Below the pieces are notes generated by a model, which did no database searches, was not told the origin of the DNA, and saw only the letters and a program-made list of their open reading frames with translations. A DNA stretch of 64,000 nt from Mucilaginibacter corticis (GTDB lineage Bacteria > Bacteroidota > Bacteroidia > Sphingobacteriales > Sphingobacteriaceae), in contig NZ_VLPK01000007.1 of assembly GCF_007558865.1 (NCBI RefSeq), positions 83,215-147,214 of the forward strand, written 5' to 3'. Both the position numbers and the translations under genes were made by a program. Of the stretch, positions 55,935 through 63,678 are shown one piece after another; the first letter of the stretch is position 1, and the number at the start of each line of letters is the position of its first letter.

Positions 55935-56843
55935 TTAGCTATTCATGCCCGGCGGGTAAACGGTCCTGAGCTGTTCCACTACGACCGTCGATCCCCCTTC
56001 ATGGTGCAGCGCAGGCTCCAACGCTGCCGACCAATAATCAAATTCGAGGTTTTCCCGGTCAAGATAGGTCATATCGACCGGCGGCAATTCAGGATAATCC
56101 TGCGGCGTCGCGGTTAAAGTGGTCCGGTAATCGCGGCCGACCGTGCAAAATTCCAACAAACGGGAAGGTATTTGTGTACGCGCTATTTGTGAAAGACGTT
56201 CCTTGCCGGGTCTTTCCATCAGCCACTCCCAGGCGAGATCTTCCGTCAGGATGGCCGGCATCCTTTGTTTGGAGTTGTGGATCTGGTCCATGACGATATT
56301 CGAGCCGGTGATCCCGAAGGCAACAGTATTCACAAATTCGCTGGTCTCGGGGTCCAGCCATTCGTTATATAGACCGGGCATATAAAAATACTCCTGTTGC
56401 TTAACTGTCACCAGGTAGGGATACTTAATGGTTTCCTTTAATGGCTGTCCCTTTTTGCCGGTTTTAGCGACATGCCGCGATTCGACGATACCCGTGGACA
56501 ATACCAGGCACCGGCGGTTTTTAGCAGCATCCGCCCACATGGAACGTTTGCCGTCCTCCTTAAGGAAAAGGTTCTCAGATTTAAAGTTGAGGGTGGTGTA
56601 TTTTTTCCGGAAGATATTGGCTTCCGCGCGCGTTTTAATAAAGCCGGGCACATAGCCCCATTCCGCCTGGACGATGTCAAAGTCTTTGCCATCCGGACTC
56701 GCCACCAATATCGCGCAGGGGGCATAATTAAAACCATTATGTACACCCACGTTCAAAAAGTTATAGCGGCTGACCGCTTTTTCGAGGGCCTTCAGCTTGA
56801 TGAATTCCACCCGGGTTACTTTTTGTCCGTTGTAGTAGCACAT
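55935..56843 (-). CDS. SRAP-domain abasic-site protein (YedK/HMCES family)
   Basis: This 302-residue protein starts MCYYNGQK; Cys2 becomes the N-terminal catalytic residue after Met removal, forming a stable crosslink with abasic sites in single-stranded DNA. Other family features are the active-site Glu in LSTGIVESRH and the His in IHNSKQRMPAIL. It protects replication-blocking abasic sites. Its place five bases from the end of dnaE2, convergent, suggests a common damage-response role. A small gene lies two bases upstream in the same direction. Length is longer than E. coli YedK because of inserts and a C-terminal tail. Confidence 0.93.
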   Translation of the reverse strand: MCYYNGQKVTRVEFIKLKALEKAVSRYNFLNVGVHNGFNYAPCAILVASPDGKDFDIVQAEWGYVPGFIKTRAEANIFRKKYTTLNFKSENLFLKEDGKRSMWADAAKNRRCLVLSTGIVESRHVAKTGKKGQPLKETIKYPYLVTVKQQEYFYMPGLYNEWLDPETSEFVNTVAFGITGSNIVMDQIHNSKQRMPAILTEDLAWEWLMERPGKERLSQIARTQIPSRLLEFCTVGRDYRTTLTATPQDYPELPPVDMTYLDRENLEFDYWSAALEPALHHEGGSTVVVEQLRTVYPPGMNS

Positions 56844-56845
56844 AA

Positions 56846-57106
56846 TTAAGTCCTTCTTTTTGACCTGATAAAGTTAGCAATTAATTTCCCATAATGTTCC
56901 GCCTCCGGCTGACGGCCTTCCGGGATGGACGTCCAAAACTTTTCATCCGTTCCGCGCCGTTCAGACACGGTGATGGTCAGCGGTTTACGGGTGCCGGGGA
57001 AAACGATGTAAAATATGCGGCTGCCTTTTACCTCATGTTCGGTAACCCGGATGGCTGCACCTTCCGACGGTAATATAAATGGCGGTTCGATTGGACGGGT
57101 TGTCAT
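56846..57106 (-). CDS. Hypothetical protein upstream of the SRAP gene (86 aa)
   Basis: This 86-residue basic protein starts at the ATG at 57106, as the residues before it look non-coding, and ends two bases before the SRAP start, so the pair is very likely co-transcribed. It has a strand-rich centre (SRIFYIVFPGTRKPLTITVS) and a basic C terminus (FIRSKRRT). A DNA-related partner of SRAP is possible. No family is recognised. Confidence 0.6.
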   Translation of the reverse strand: MTTRPIEPPFILPSEGAAIRVTEHEVKGSRIFYIVFPGTRKPLTITVSERRGTDEKFWTSIPEGRQPEAEHYGKLIANFIRSKRRT

Positions 57107-57294
57107 GATTAACTTAGTATAAAGATAGCAAGATGGTTTGTTGCGATCAAGCAAGAAAGGAAACGGAATAAATTGACTGTGTAGAGGCTGTGGGTTTATG
57201 CCGTAGTCTTTCGTGCGCTTCAGAAGCACCAGTCCTAACTTTGCTTGCTTAATTATGTACTTCCGTTTATTACCAGGCCTTTAATCTTCGGTGG

Positions 57295-57777
57295 TCAATA
57301 CATAGCCTTACGATGTGGGTTATCATAAATCGTTCTTATGACGATTGAATCCAAACTTTGGGTCACTGATCGCACAATACTTCCATCAATTAACAGCTTT
57401 GTCATATCTGTCATAGTCTCTCCATCAATCACTAAAGGTGAGTTCTCCAGTTTACCAATTATATTGTGACGACTGTAAAATTCTCCAATTGTAGACAGGT
57501 TAACGTCGGGCTTGAGCACCATTCTTAACACAATAGGATTGTCAGCTGCCTTTCCTATAATTCTTCTAATTTCTTTGTCCGTTAATTGATGCAAATGAAC
57601 GATGTTCTCATTGCCAACTATTGCGTGATGCGTCACAACTTCTTTGGCATTGATATTTGGTTTTACTATGCATATAACAGTCGATTTATGATCAGGTACT
57701 TGAGAAAATGACAGTGCTGGAATGGCTATCAAACTTAGGATGGCAATCAACTTCATAGACCAGTAATAAGGTTTCAT
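57295..57777 (-). CDS. Hypothetical exported protein (160 aa)
   Basis: This protein has a signal peptide; translation may start at 57777 or at the second Met at 57756 (MKLIAILSLIAIPALSFSQ). The mature part of about 130 residues has no membrane segment and no recognised domain. Its DNA looks more AT-rich than the genes around 50-57 kb, and it sits at the edge of a decayed stretch, which suggests transfer. Function is unknown. Confidence 0.55.
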   Translation of the reverse strand: MKPYYWSMKLIAILSLIAIPALSFSQVPDHKSTVICIVKPNINAKEVVTHHAIVGNENIVHLHQLTDKEIRRIIGKAADNPIVLRMVLKPDVNLSTIGEFYSRHNIIGKLENSPLVIDGETMTDMTKLLIDGSIVRSVTQSLDSIVIRTIYDNPHRKAMY

Positions 57778-58694
57778 TGGTGCCTCAAATCTAATGATTG
57801 CTTTCTAATTCAAGAAATTGTTATTTTCTTACTTTATAAGGTTGTATAAACTTATGGTCCAAATCCTGCGGAATTTCATGGTCAAGCCTTCCGGAATCTC
57901 AGTTAGACAAAAAAGCTGACAGCCAGAACCACAACGTCCATAAGGCTATCAGCCAATAAACAACATATACACTTATGAAGGAGTATCAACAAAAAACTGA
58001 CCGACCGCTAAACCCTTTATAAAGCAGTCAGCCAGCTAACTAACAACAATTGATTACAGTATTTAAATCTACATTAATGAATTCCAATTAAAAAATTAAA
58101 TTAAAAAGAAAATAAAAGTACTTAAACATGGCAAGAATATTAGATTATAAATTTTTTTGATTCGGTGCTGCTTTTCAATTACCTCTGCAACGGCTTTTAC
58201 CTGAGACATATGCAAGATATGGGTATGACTACTATAAAATGTGTGGCAGTTTGGTTCTTGGTGTGAATTTGCTATTCAACTTCAAATAGTTTAGGTAAAG
58301 GCATTAACTAATGATTACCAACCTACGATTTACAAGGGGATACTTCGAAACTAATACCATCACAAACCACCACATCCACAGGTTGGATCAACAGGTGGAT
58401 CAACTATGGGCAATGCCATGCTGGCTTTTTAGTAGTATTTGGGCGTATGTATGGAAATTCCTTAATGCGTGACCATACGATTGCGTAGGATTTAGAGCAC
58501 AGATTTATGTAATCATTTGTTGAATATGTCAATTAGAAATCAACGGATTAGCATGGTCAAATTACTACGAAACATACGATTTTCCATTTCGGAACTGGGC
58601 GATCAACGGCCCGGAATATCCACTTATATCACTCCGGTCATTTATTCCAATAGGCAAAATAGCTTAGCTTTACGGTTATCTAAGGATAAAAGCA
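57778..58694 (+). other. AT-rich, gene-poor stretch before the first Crp/Fnr gene
   Basis: About 900 bases hold no intact gene. An imperfect hairpin lies at 57915-57953 (10-base-pair stem with one mismatch), with a similar but weaker repeat near 57997-58031. A fragment of an outer-membrane protein gene lies at 58161-58289. The rest is AT-rich. One frame at 58517 has no family match. The stretch looks like decayed DNA. Confidence 0.5.
58161..58289 (+). pseudogene. Remnant of the C-terminal end of an outer-membrane beta-barrel gene
   Basis: An open stretch of 42 codons, bounded by a stop codon just before it and ending in TAG, encodes YARYGYDYYKMCGSLVLGVN followed by a final aromatic-rich strand (LLFNFK). 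This is like the last strands of an outer-membrane barrel protein. There is no start codon and no upstream barrel. It is probably the tail of a deleted gene. Confidence 0.4.
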
Positions 58695-59258
58695 ATGCCT
58701 GAACAACTAAGGGAACATATTGAACGGATCTTACCGCTCACTGACGAAGAATATGCGTTCGTTATTTCTCATTTTAAAAGCCGGAAGTATAAAAAACACC
58801 AGTTTCTGATCCAGCAGGGTGACCCGGTGCCCTGCCATTACTTCGTATTAAAAGGCCTTCTAAAATTAGTCTTTACCGATGATACAGAAAAGGCGCATAT
58901 CATTTCGTTTGCCATGGAAGACTGGTGGGAAAGTGATTTCTATGCTTTTTATACGCAGACCAAAGCAACCATGTCGCGGGAGTGCCTGGAAAATACGGAG
59001 GTGCTTTGCCTGTCTTTGGAAGACTACAAAAAGCTTTGTGAAGGCTTACAGAAAATGGAGCGCTTTTTTTTGGAAAAAGCAACCTTCGGTTTTCTGGGTG
59101 CTCAAAGGCGCATCATCTCATCGCTGACCTCCAACGTTAAAGAGCGTTACGAACAATTACTCAAACAATATCCTTCCCTTATTCAGCGCGTGCCCAAAAG
59201 CATGATCGCTGCGTACCTGGGCGTTTCGCGCGAAACCTTAAGCCGTTTGTACGCCTGA
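58695..59258 (+). CDS. Crp/Fnr-family transcriptional regulator
   Basis: This 187-residue protein has an N-terminal cyclic-nucleotide-binding-like beta barrel (FLIQQGDPVPCHYFVLKGLL, then KLVFTDD) and a C-terminal helix-turn-helix (RVPKSMIAAYLGVSRETLSR). The cNMP-binding residues of Crp (glycine-glutamate and arginine-serine) are not evident, so it probably does not bind cAMP. The frame ends right after the recognition helix, as in many Bacteroidota members. The RidA gene follows 100 bases later and may be its target. Confidence 0.88.
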   Translation: MPEQLREHIERILPLTDEEYAFVISHFKSRKYKKHQFLIQQGDPVPCHYFVLKGLLKLVFTDDTEKAHIISFAMEDWWESDFYAFYTQTKATMSRECLENTEVLCLSLEDYKKLCEGLQKMERFFLEKATFGFLGAQRRIISSLTSNVKERYEQLLKQYPSLIQRVPKSMIAAYLGVSRETLSRLYA

Positions 59259-59358
59259 TGTGACCTGGCTCACACCAAAATCGTGAGGCAGGTCAACAGC
59301 CGCTACCGTTTCTTGTGTTTAATTTTGGAATAGCAATACAAACTAAAAAATTAAAGCA

Positions 59359-59772
59359 ATGGAGCAATCAAATACGACCGCTAAGGTCAAAACTTTCAAT
59401 CTCGGCGCAGCATCAGAATATGCCAACATCCTCATCAGCCAGGGTTACAGCGTTAATGGCATGATATACATTTCGGGGCAATATGCTCATGATACGTCTG
59501 ATGCTGTTACGGGCGTAGGCGATTTTGCGGCGCAGGTCCGTCAAACCCTGAAAAACATCGATCTTGTGCTGGCGGGATTCGATGTCACCAAAACCAACAT
59601 CGCGGATATGATCATTTACTTAACCAACCCGCCGGAGCAATCGGGACCGTTAGTACCGCTGCTGCAGGAATATATGGGTGAGCACCGTCCAGCGGCGACT
59701 GTTATTGGTGTGACGGGTTTGTGGTACCCCGAGCAACTGATCGAGATCAGGGTCGTAGCGCACGCAAACTAA
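59359..59772 (+). CDS. RidA-family protein
   Basis: This 137-residue protein belongs to the RidA/YjgF/UK114 family: MIYISGQYAHDTSDAVTGVG, DFAAQVRQTLKNIDLVLAGF and the end VIGVTGLWYPEQLIEIRVVA. RidA proteins form trimers and remove reactive enamine/imine intermediates. The conserved arginine of true RidA deaminases (in the RPARAT-like motif) is seen here as HRPAATVIGV, so that residue pattern is altered and the reaction may differ. The gene lies downstream of a Crp/Fnr gene. Confidence 0.88.
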   Translation: MEQSNTTAKVKTFNLGAASEYANILISQGYSVNGMIYISGQYAHDTSDAVTGVGDFAAQVRQTLKNIDLVLAGFDVTKTNIADMIIYLTNPPEQSGPLVPLLQEYMGEHRPAATVIGVTGLWYPEQLIEIRVVAHAN

Positions 59773-59782
59773 TCATTTCTCA

Positions 59783-59818
59783 AAAAGACAGAAAGATCGG
59801 ATAAACGATCTTTTTGTC
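59783..59818. terminator. Terminator between the RidA gene and the convergent SDR gene
   Basis: A stem (59792-59799 with 59806-59813, six-base loop) with a T run at 59811-59815 and an extra short pairing outside it (59787-59790 with 59815-59818). An A run on the left arm means it may work in both directions. Confidence 0.75.
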
Positions 59819-59864
59819 ATTTCGAACAGCCATTAAATTGGCAACCAAACAAAATAGTTTAGCA

Positions 59865-60611
59865 TCAGATGTTGCTGATCCCGCCGTCCACCACCAGATC
59901 AGATCCGGTCATGAACGAACTTTCATCTGAAGCCAGGAACAGCGCAGCGGCTGCAGCTTCTTCGACACGTCCGAGCCTGAGCATCGGTACATAGTTTGCG
60001 TAATGCGCATGAAGTTCAGCCAGTTTCTCCGGAGTTTCAGCCTGACCTTCCATGATGGCGGTTGGAAACGGCCCGGGGCTTAAAAGATTAGCGCGGATAC
60101 CATTATCTTTAAACTCAGCTGCCCAGGTGCGGACAAAACACCTTAACGCAGCTTTGGCACCTGCATAGGTGGAATGATTGGCAAGTCCCATATAGTGCAT
60201 CGCCGAAGAAACCAGGATGACCGAACCGCCGCTTTCCATTAACGGGAGCATTTTTTGAGTAAGGAATAGCGGCCCTTTAGCCATCAGGCCGAACGTACGG
60301 TCATAATGATCCTCTGTGATCTCCGTCAGGGGCACCTGCTCGGTAAACCCGGCATTGGATACGACAATGTCTACCTTACCTTTGGCCTCCCTGACAATAG
60401 TCGCTACGCGATCAAGGTCTGTTAGTTTTGATGCATCCGCCTGAATGGCGGTGACATTGCTGCCGATCAGCTTCACGGCTTCATCCAGCGCATCCTGTCT
60501 TCTGCCGAAAATGAATATTTCCGCACCTTCGTCTACAAAACTTTTGGCAATGGCCAGGCCGATGCCACTGGTTCCGCCGCTGATAACGGCTATTTTATTT
60601 TTTAATCTCAT
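59865..60611 (-). CDS. SDR-family oxidoreductase
   Basis: This 248-residue enzyme is a classical short-chain dehydrogenase/reductase. The cofactor motif is SGGTSGIGLAIA near the N terminus, NAG follows (VVSNAG), the catalytic Ser lies in VILVSSAMHY and the YxxxK motif is YAGAK. A GRRQD segment after the second strand suggests NADP(H). The C-terminal GSDLVVDGGISNI is typical. Substrate cannot be told. It is divergent from the Crp/Fnr gene at 60823, with a 211-base gap. Confidence 0.92.
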   Translation of the reverse strand: MRLKNKIAVISGGTSGIGLAIAKSFVDEGAEIFIFGRRQDALDEAVKLIGSNVTAIQADASKLTDLDRVATIVREAKGKVDIVVSNAGFTEQVPLTEITEDHYDRTFGLMAKGPLFLTQKMLPLMESGGSVILVSSAMHYMGLANHSTYAGAKAALRCFVRTWAAEFKDNGIRANLLSPGPFPTAIMEGQAETPEKLAELHAHYANYVPMLRLGRVEEAAAAALFLASDESSFMTGSDLVVDGGISNI

Positions 60612-60822
60612 GATTTTACAGAATTATTTACCCGACAAATTTCAGTGAAGCCGGCCGGTCTGTACAAGGACATTTGATATTAAAAACCCGTGATAATTGT
60701 CACACTAACCGGGAACAGTATTCCATAACTCACGCTAAGAATTGGTCACCTGCTGACCATTTTTAACAGGCGAAAGCGCGATCACATGAATTTTAAATAA
60801 ATTTGTTTGATAGGGGTCAAAC

Positions 60823-61401
60823 ATGTTCGAAGCATTTACAACATATCTACAGGAGAAAGCCGGTTTGGACGCGGAAGAAATTGATGCCATCCGGACGGTT
60901 AGTATTCAAAAGAAATTAAGAAGAAGACAATACATCCTGCAGGAAGGTGATGTATGCCGCTATAACTGTTTTGTTGAGAAAGGATGCCTGCGCATGTACA
61001 CTGTAGGAGAGGATGGAGCAGAACATATGCTCAGGTTCGCCATTGAGAACTGGTGGATCAGTGACCGGGAAAGCTACAATAATGCAAGTCCGTCCAAATG
61101 CAATATTGATGCCCTGGAAAATTGCGAGGTGATCCTGATCGAGAAGCAGGATTTCACACAGTTATTGGAAACGATCCCCAGGTTTAAGCATTATATCGAC
61201 GGACTTCTGGCCAGAAGTTACGATGCTTTTCAAAACAGGATCATCGGTGCGATCAGCTATACCACCGAGGAAAAATATCATCACTTTATCAAAAAGTTTC
61301 CGGATATCTTTAACCGGGTCCCTTTACATATGATCGCCTCTTATCTGGGTGTGACGAGGGAAACTTTGAGCCGGGTCCGAAGCCAATCGCTTCAAAAATG
61401 A
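60823..61401 (+). CDS. Crp/Fnr-family transcriptional regulator (second)
   Basis: This 192-residue protein has the same layout as the regulator at 58695: a beta barrel (RRQYILQEGDVCRYNCFVEK) and a C-terminal helix-turn-helix (VPLHMIASYLGVTRETLSRV). The two share the HTH core but differ elsewhere. It is divergent from the SDR gene and may control it, as divergent regulators often do. Its binding site should lie in 60612-60822. Confidence 0.88.
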   Translation: MFEAFTTYLQEKAGLDAEEIDAIRTVSIQKKLRRRQYILQEGDVCRYNCFVEKGCLRMYTVGEDGAEHMLRFAIENWWISDRESYNNASPSKCNIDALENCEVILIEKQDFTQLLETIPRFKHYIDGLLARSYDAFQNRIIGAISYTTEEKYHHFIKKFPDIFNRVPLHMIASYLGVTRETLSRVRSQSLQK

Positions 61402-61486
61402 AAAGCCAAACGAAATCAAAGATCTTTTCTTCTGGCGATCTGTTGAATACGGAAGCAATTGCAGATAAGTAATATCGAATACATTT

Positions 61487-61522
61487 AAATGAGGCTGCCT
61501 TTGCGTAGCCTCATTTTTTTTG
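61487..61522 (+). terminator. Rho-independent terminator after the second Crp/Fnr gene
   Basis: A perfect 10-base-pair stem (61487-61496 with 61507-61516) with a ten-base loop runs into a T tract up to 61521. Confidence 0.88.
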
Positions 61523-61564
61523 GTGATTTTCGTTTTTCAACGAATTACTGTGTGGTAAAAGGGG

Positions 61565-61927
61565 CTATTCCAACTGGTTTTTGATTTTTGCCAGCAGTAC
61601 TTCAAGATCAAATGGTTTCGCTAAAAAATCATTGGGCCCGCCTGCTTGCTGCAGGGATTCCTAAAGGTTATGAGTTCCCGAGATCAGGATCACCGGAATA
61701 TGCAGGGTCAGTACATTAGCTTTTAAGTCCCTGCAAATGAGCCGTCCATCCATTCCCGCCAGCATCACATCCATCAGTATCAGGTCGGGCTGAAAACCGG
61801 CGATCACAGCAGATATCGTTTTACCGTCCGCCTGGGTTTGTACGTCATACCCGCTGTCGGTAAGCAGGTAAGAAACGATGTCTAAAATGCCCTGGTCATC
61901 ATCCATCAAAAGTATTTTCTTGCCCAT
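61565..61927 (-). pseudogene. Response regulator receiver domain interrupted by an in-frame TAG
   Basis: The receiver-domain frame runs from ATG at 61927 to a TAG at 61565, giving 119 residues, but it has a TAG at 61661-61663 after 88 codons. Before it are the acidic pocket MDDD and the phospho-acceptor Asp in PDLILMDVML; after it, in the same frame, come ESLQQAGGPNDF and LAKPFDLEVL with the conserved lysine. So everything a receiver needs is present except for one codon. CAG to TAG is the simplest change. The truncated product would lack the lysine, the last strand and last helix. It lies next to a histidine kinase gene, divergent. Confidence 0.85.
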
Positions 61928-62032
61928 CTGTATTCGCTTAGGTTACGGACTTTGCGAATACGGTGCCAGTAATTGGCGTTATGGCGTGGCGGTTACGATA
62001 ACCCTGAATTAAAGCGTACCTTTACGGCCTCG

Positions 62033-63241
62033 ATGGGAAATGAAAAAGTGTTGCCGGTACCGGAAAATGAAGTTGAACGACTGGTCGCTTTGCAGAGCTA
62101 TGATATCATCGACAGCGGGGAGGAGAAGGACTTCGACGCCATTGCTGCCATTGCTTCCGCTATCTGCGGTACGCCCATCTCCTTAATCACCTTTATCGAT
62201 GAGAAGCGCCAATGGTTCAAGTCGCACATCGGAACCGATCTCACCGAGAATTTTCGTGACCTTTCTTTTTGCACCTATGCCATTGCCGGTCCGGATGAGA
62301 TCATGATCGTGCCGGATGCGCTGCAGGATGAGCGTTTCGCTACTAACCCTGTAGTGACGGAGGCCAACGTGACCTTTTATGCGGGTGTGCCGCTGATCAA
62401 CGAGGATGGCTTTGCTTTGGGTACCTTATGCGTACTGGATCAGCAAGCGCATGAGTTCAGCCAGGCACAGGTGGATGCGCTGAAGGCGCTGGCTAATCAG
62501 GTGGTAGATAAGATAGAACTGCAACGCAAAGTTTCCATGCTGGAGAAAACCAACCAGGAGCTGATCAATGCCAATGTGCTCATCCAGAAGTTCGCTTCCA
62601 TGGCCGCGCATGATATCAAGAACCCGCTGAGCAGTATCAAACTGACCTCGCAGGCGCTGCGTACCCGGCAGGAGATCACGCCGCATGAAAGCTGTATGCG
62701 AATGGTGAACATGAATATTGCGGCGGCGGATAATTTACTGGTGCTGGTGGATGAAATGATGGCCTACTCCAAAAACCCAACTTTGTTGCTGGAGAAAAAG
62801 CAGGATTTTGACCTGAACCACCTGATTCGCAAAATTGTGGGTTTGCTGATCGTTCCCGCTGGCATCCGGATCGATTTGCCGGAAGGAAAACAGCCGGTTC
62901 ATTTTTCGCTGATCGCGGTAGAACAGATCCTGATCAATTTATTAAGCAACGCGATCCGTTACAACGATAAGCCGGCTGGAGTGATTTCGATTCGCTTTTC
63001 GGAAAACGAGACTTATTATGAACTGGAGGTGGCCGATAACGGCAGGGGTATTCCCAGGGCTTACCTGGATAAGATCTTCGCCAATAACTTCACCTTAAAA
63101 ATTGCTGACCGCTTCAACAACCAGGGGTCGGGTATCGGCCTCTCCACAGTCAAGGACTTGCTTTTTTTACTGGAAAGCAGTATTTCTGTCCGCTCCGTGG
63201 TGGGTGAAGGTTCGGTCTTCCTGGTCACCTTAAAAAAGTAA
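62033..63241 (+). CDS. GAF-domain sensor histidine kinase
   Basis: This 402-residue cytoplasmic kinase starts with a GAF domain (residues about 10-165: AICGTPISLITFIDEKRQWF, and FYAGVPLINEDGFALGTLCV), then a HisKA region with the phospho-acceptor His in ASMAAHDIKNPLSSIK and a HATPase domain with NAIRYND (N box), VADNGRGIP and GSGIGLSTVKDL. There is no membrane segment. I used the ATG at 62033 because the residues before it are not family-like. The response regulator gene is divergent, with starts about 105 bases apart. The two may have been partners before the regulator gene broke. Confidence 0.92.
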   Translation: MGNEKVLPVPENEVERLVALQSYDIIDSGEEKDFDAIAAIASAICGTPISLITFIDEKRQWFKSHIGTDLTENFRDLSFCTYAIAGPDEIMIVPDALQDERFATNPVVTEANVTFYAGVPLINEDGFALGTLCVLDQQAHEFSQAQVDALKALANQVVDKIELQRKVSMLEKTNQELINANVLIQKFASMAAHDIKNPLSSIKLTSQALRTRQEITPHESCMRMVNMNIAAADNLLVLVDEMMAYSKNPTLLLEKKQDFDLNHLIRKIVGLLIVPAGIRIDLPEGKQPVHFSLIAVEQILINLLSNAIRYNDKPAGVISIRFSENETYYELEVADNGRGIPRAYLDKIFANNFTLKIADRFNNQGSGIGLSTVKDLLFLLESSISVRSVVGEGSVFLVTLKK

Positions 63242-63269
63242 ACGGTCAGCCGGTGTTTGTGCCGCTTGA

Positions 63270-63584
63270 TTATTCACTGATTAAATTCATCCCCACTAAA
63301 AACTTTTCCTTATCGCTCAGGTCGCCGACCAGCACGCGCATCGGGCTGGGCAGTTTTTTGATCAGGGTAGGTATGGCAATGATCTGTTCGCCTTCAGCAA
63401 GGTGCGGGTGCTCCCGCAGGTCGATGATCTCCAGCGTATAATTGCCCTTCAGGTCTTCCTTGCAATATTTTTGCAGGTTCTCGATGGCTCGCTGCGATTT
63501 CTGCGTTTGGCCTGCCACATACAGGTACAGTTTATAGTGCTCCTTTTTCATATCGTCCAAGGGCTGAATAGACTGTCCTCGCAT
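63270..63584 (-). CDS. KaiB-like thioredoxin-fold protein
   Basis: This 104-residue protein matches KaiB: LYLYVAGQTQKSQRAIENLQ near the N terminus, then TLEIIDLREHPHLAEGEQII, AIPTLIKKLPSPMRVLVGDL and SDKEKFLVGMNL. In cyanobacteria KaiB binds KaiC in the circadian clock; in other bacteria it may act in signalling or stress responses. A second ATG at 63551 would remove the first 11 residues. No KaiC or KaiA is in the window. It follows a histidine kinase gene in the same direction after about 95 bases. Confidence 0.9.
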   Translation of the reverse strand: MRGQSIQPLDDMKKEHYKLYLYVAGQTQKSQRAIENLQKYCKEDLKGNYTLEIIDLREHPHLAEGEQIIAIPTLIKKLPSPMRVLVGDLSDKEKFLVGMNLISE

Positions 63585-63678
63585 GGATAACCCCTAAGGT
63601 ACGTTTATGTTTTTGATTATAAAAGGCTTACCTTAGTCGAAAATTACCGGATAGTGGAAAAGAAGCGTGTACATTTTA

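Noticed and set aside
58517..58702. A 61-codon plus-strand frame before the first Crp/Fnr gene
   Set aside because: It runs into the Crp/Fnr start in another frame and its product has no family features. It lies in the decayed stretch.
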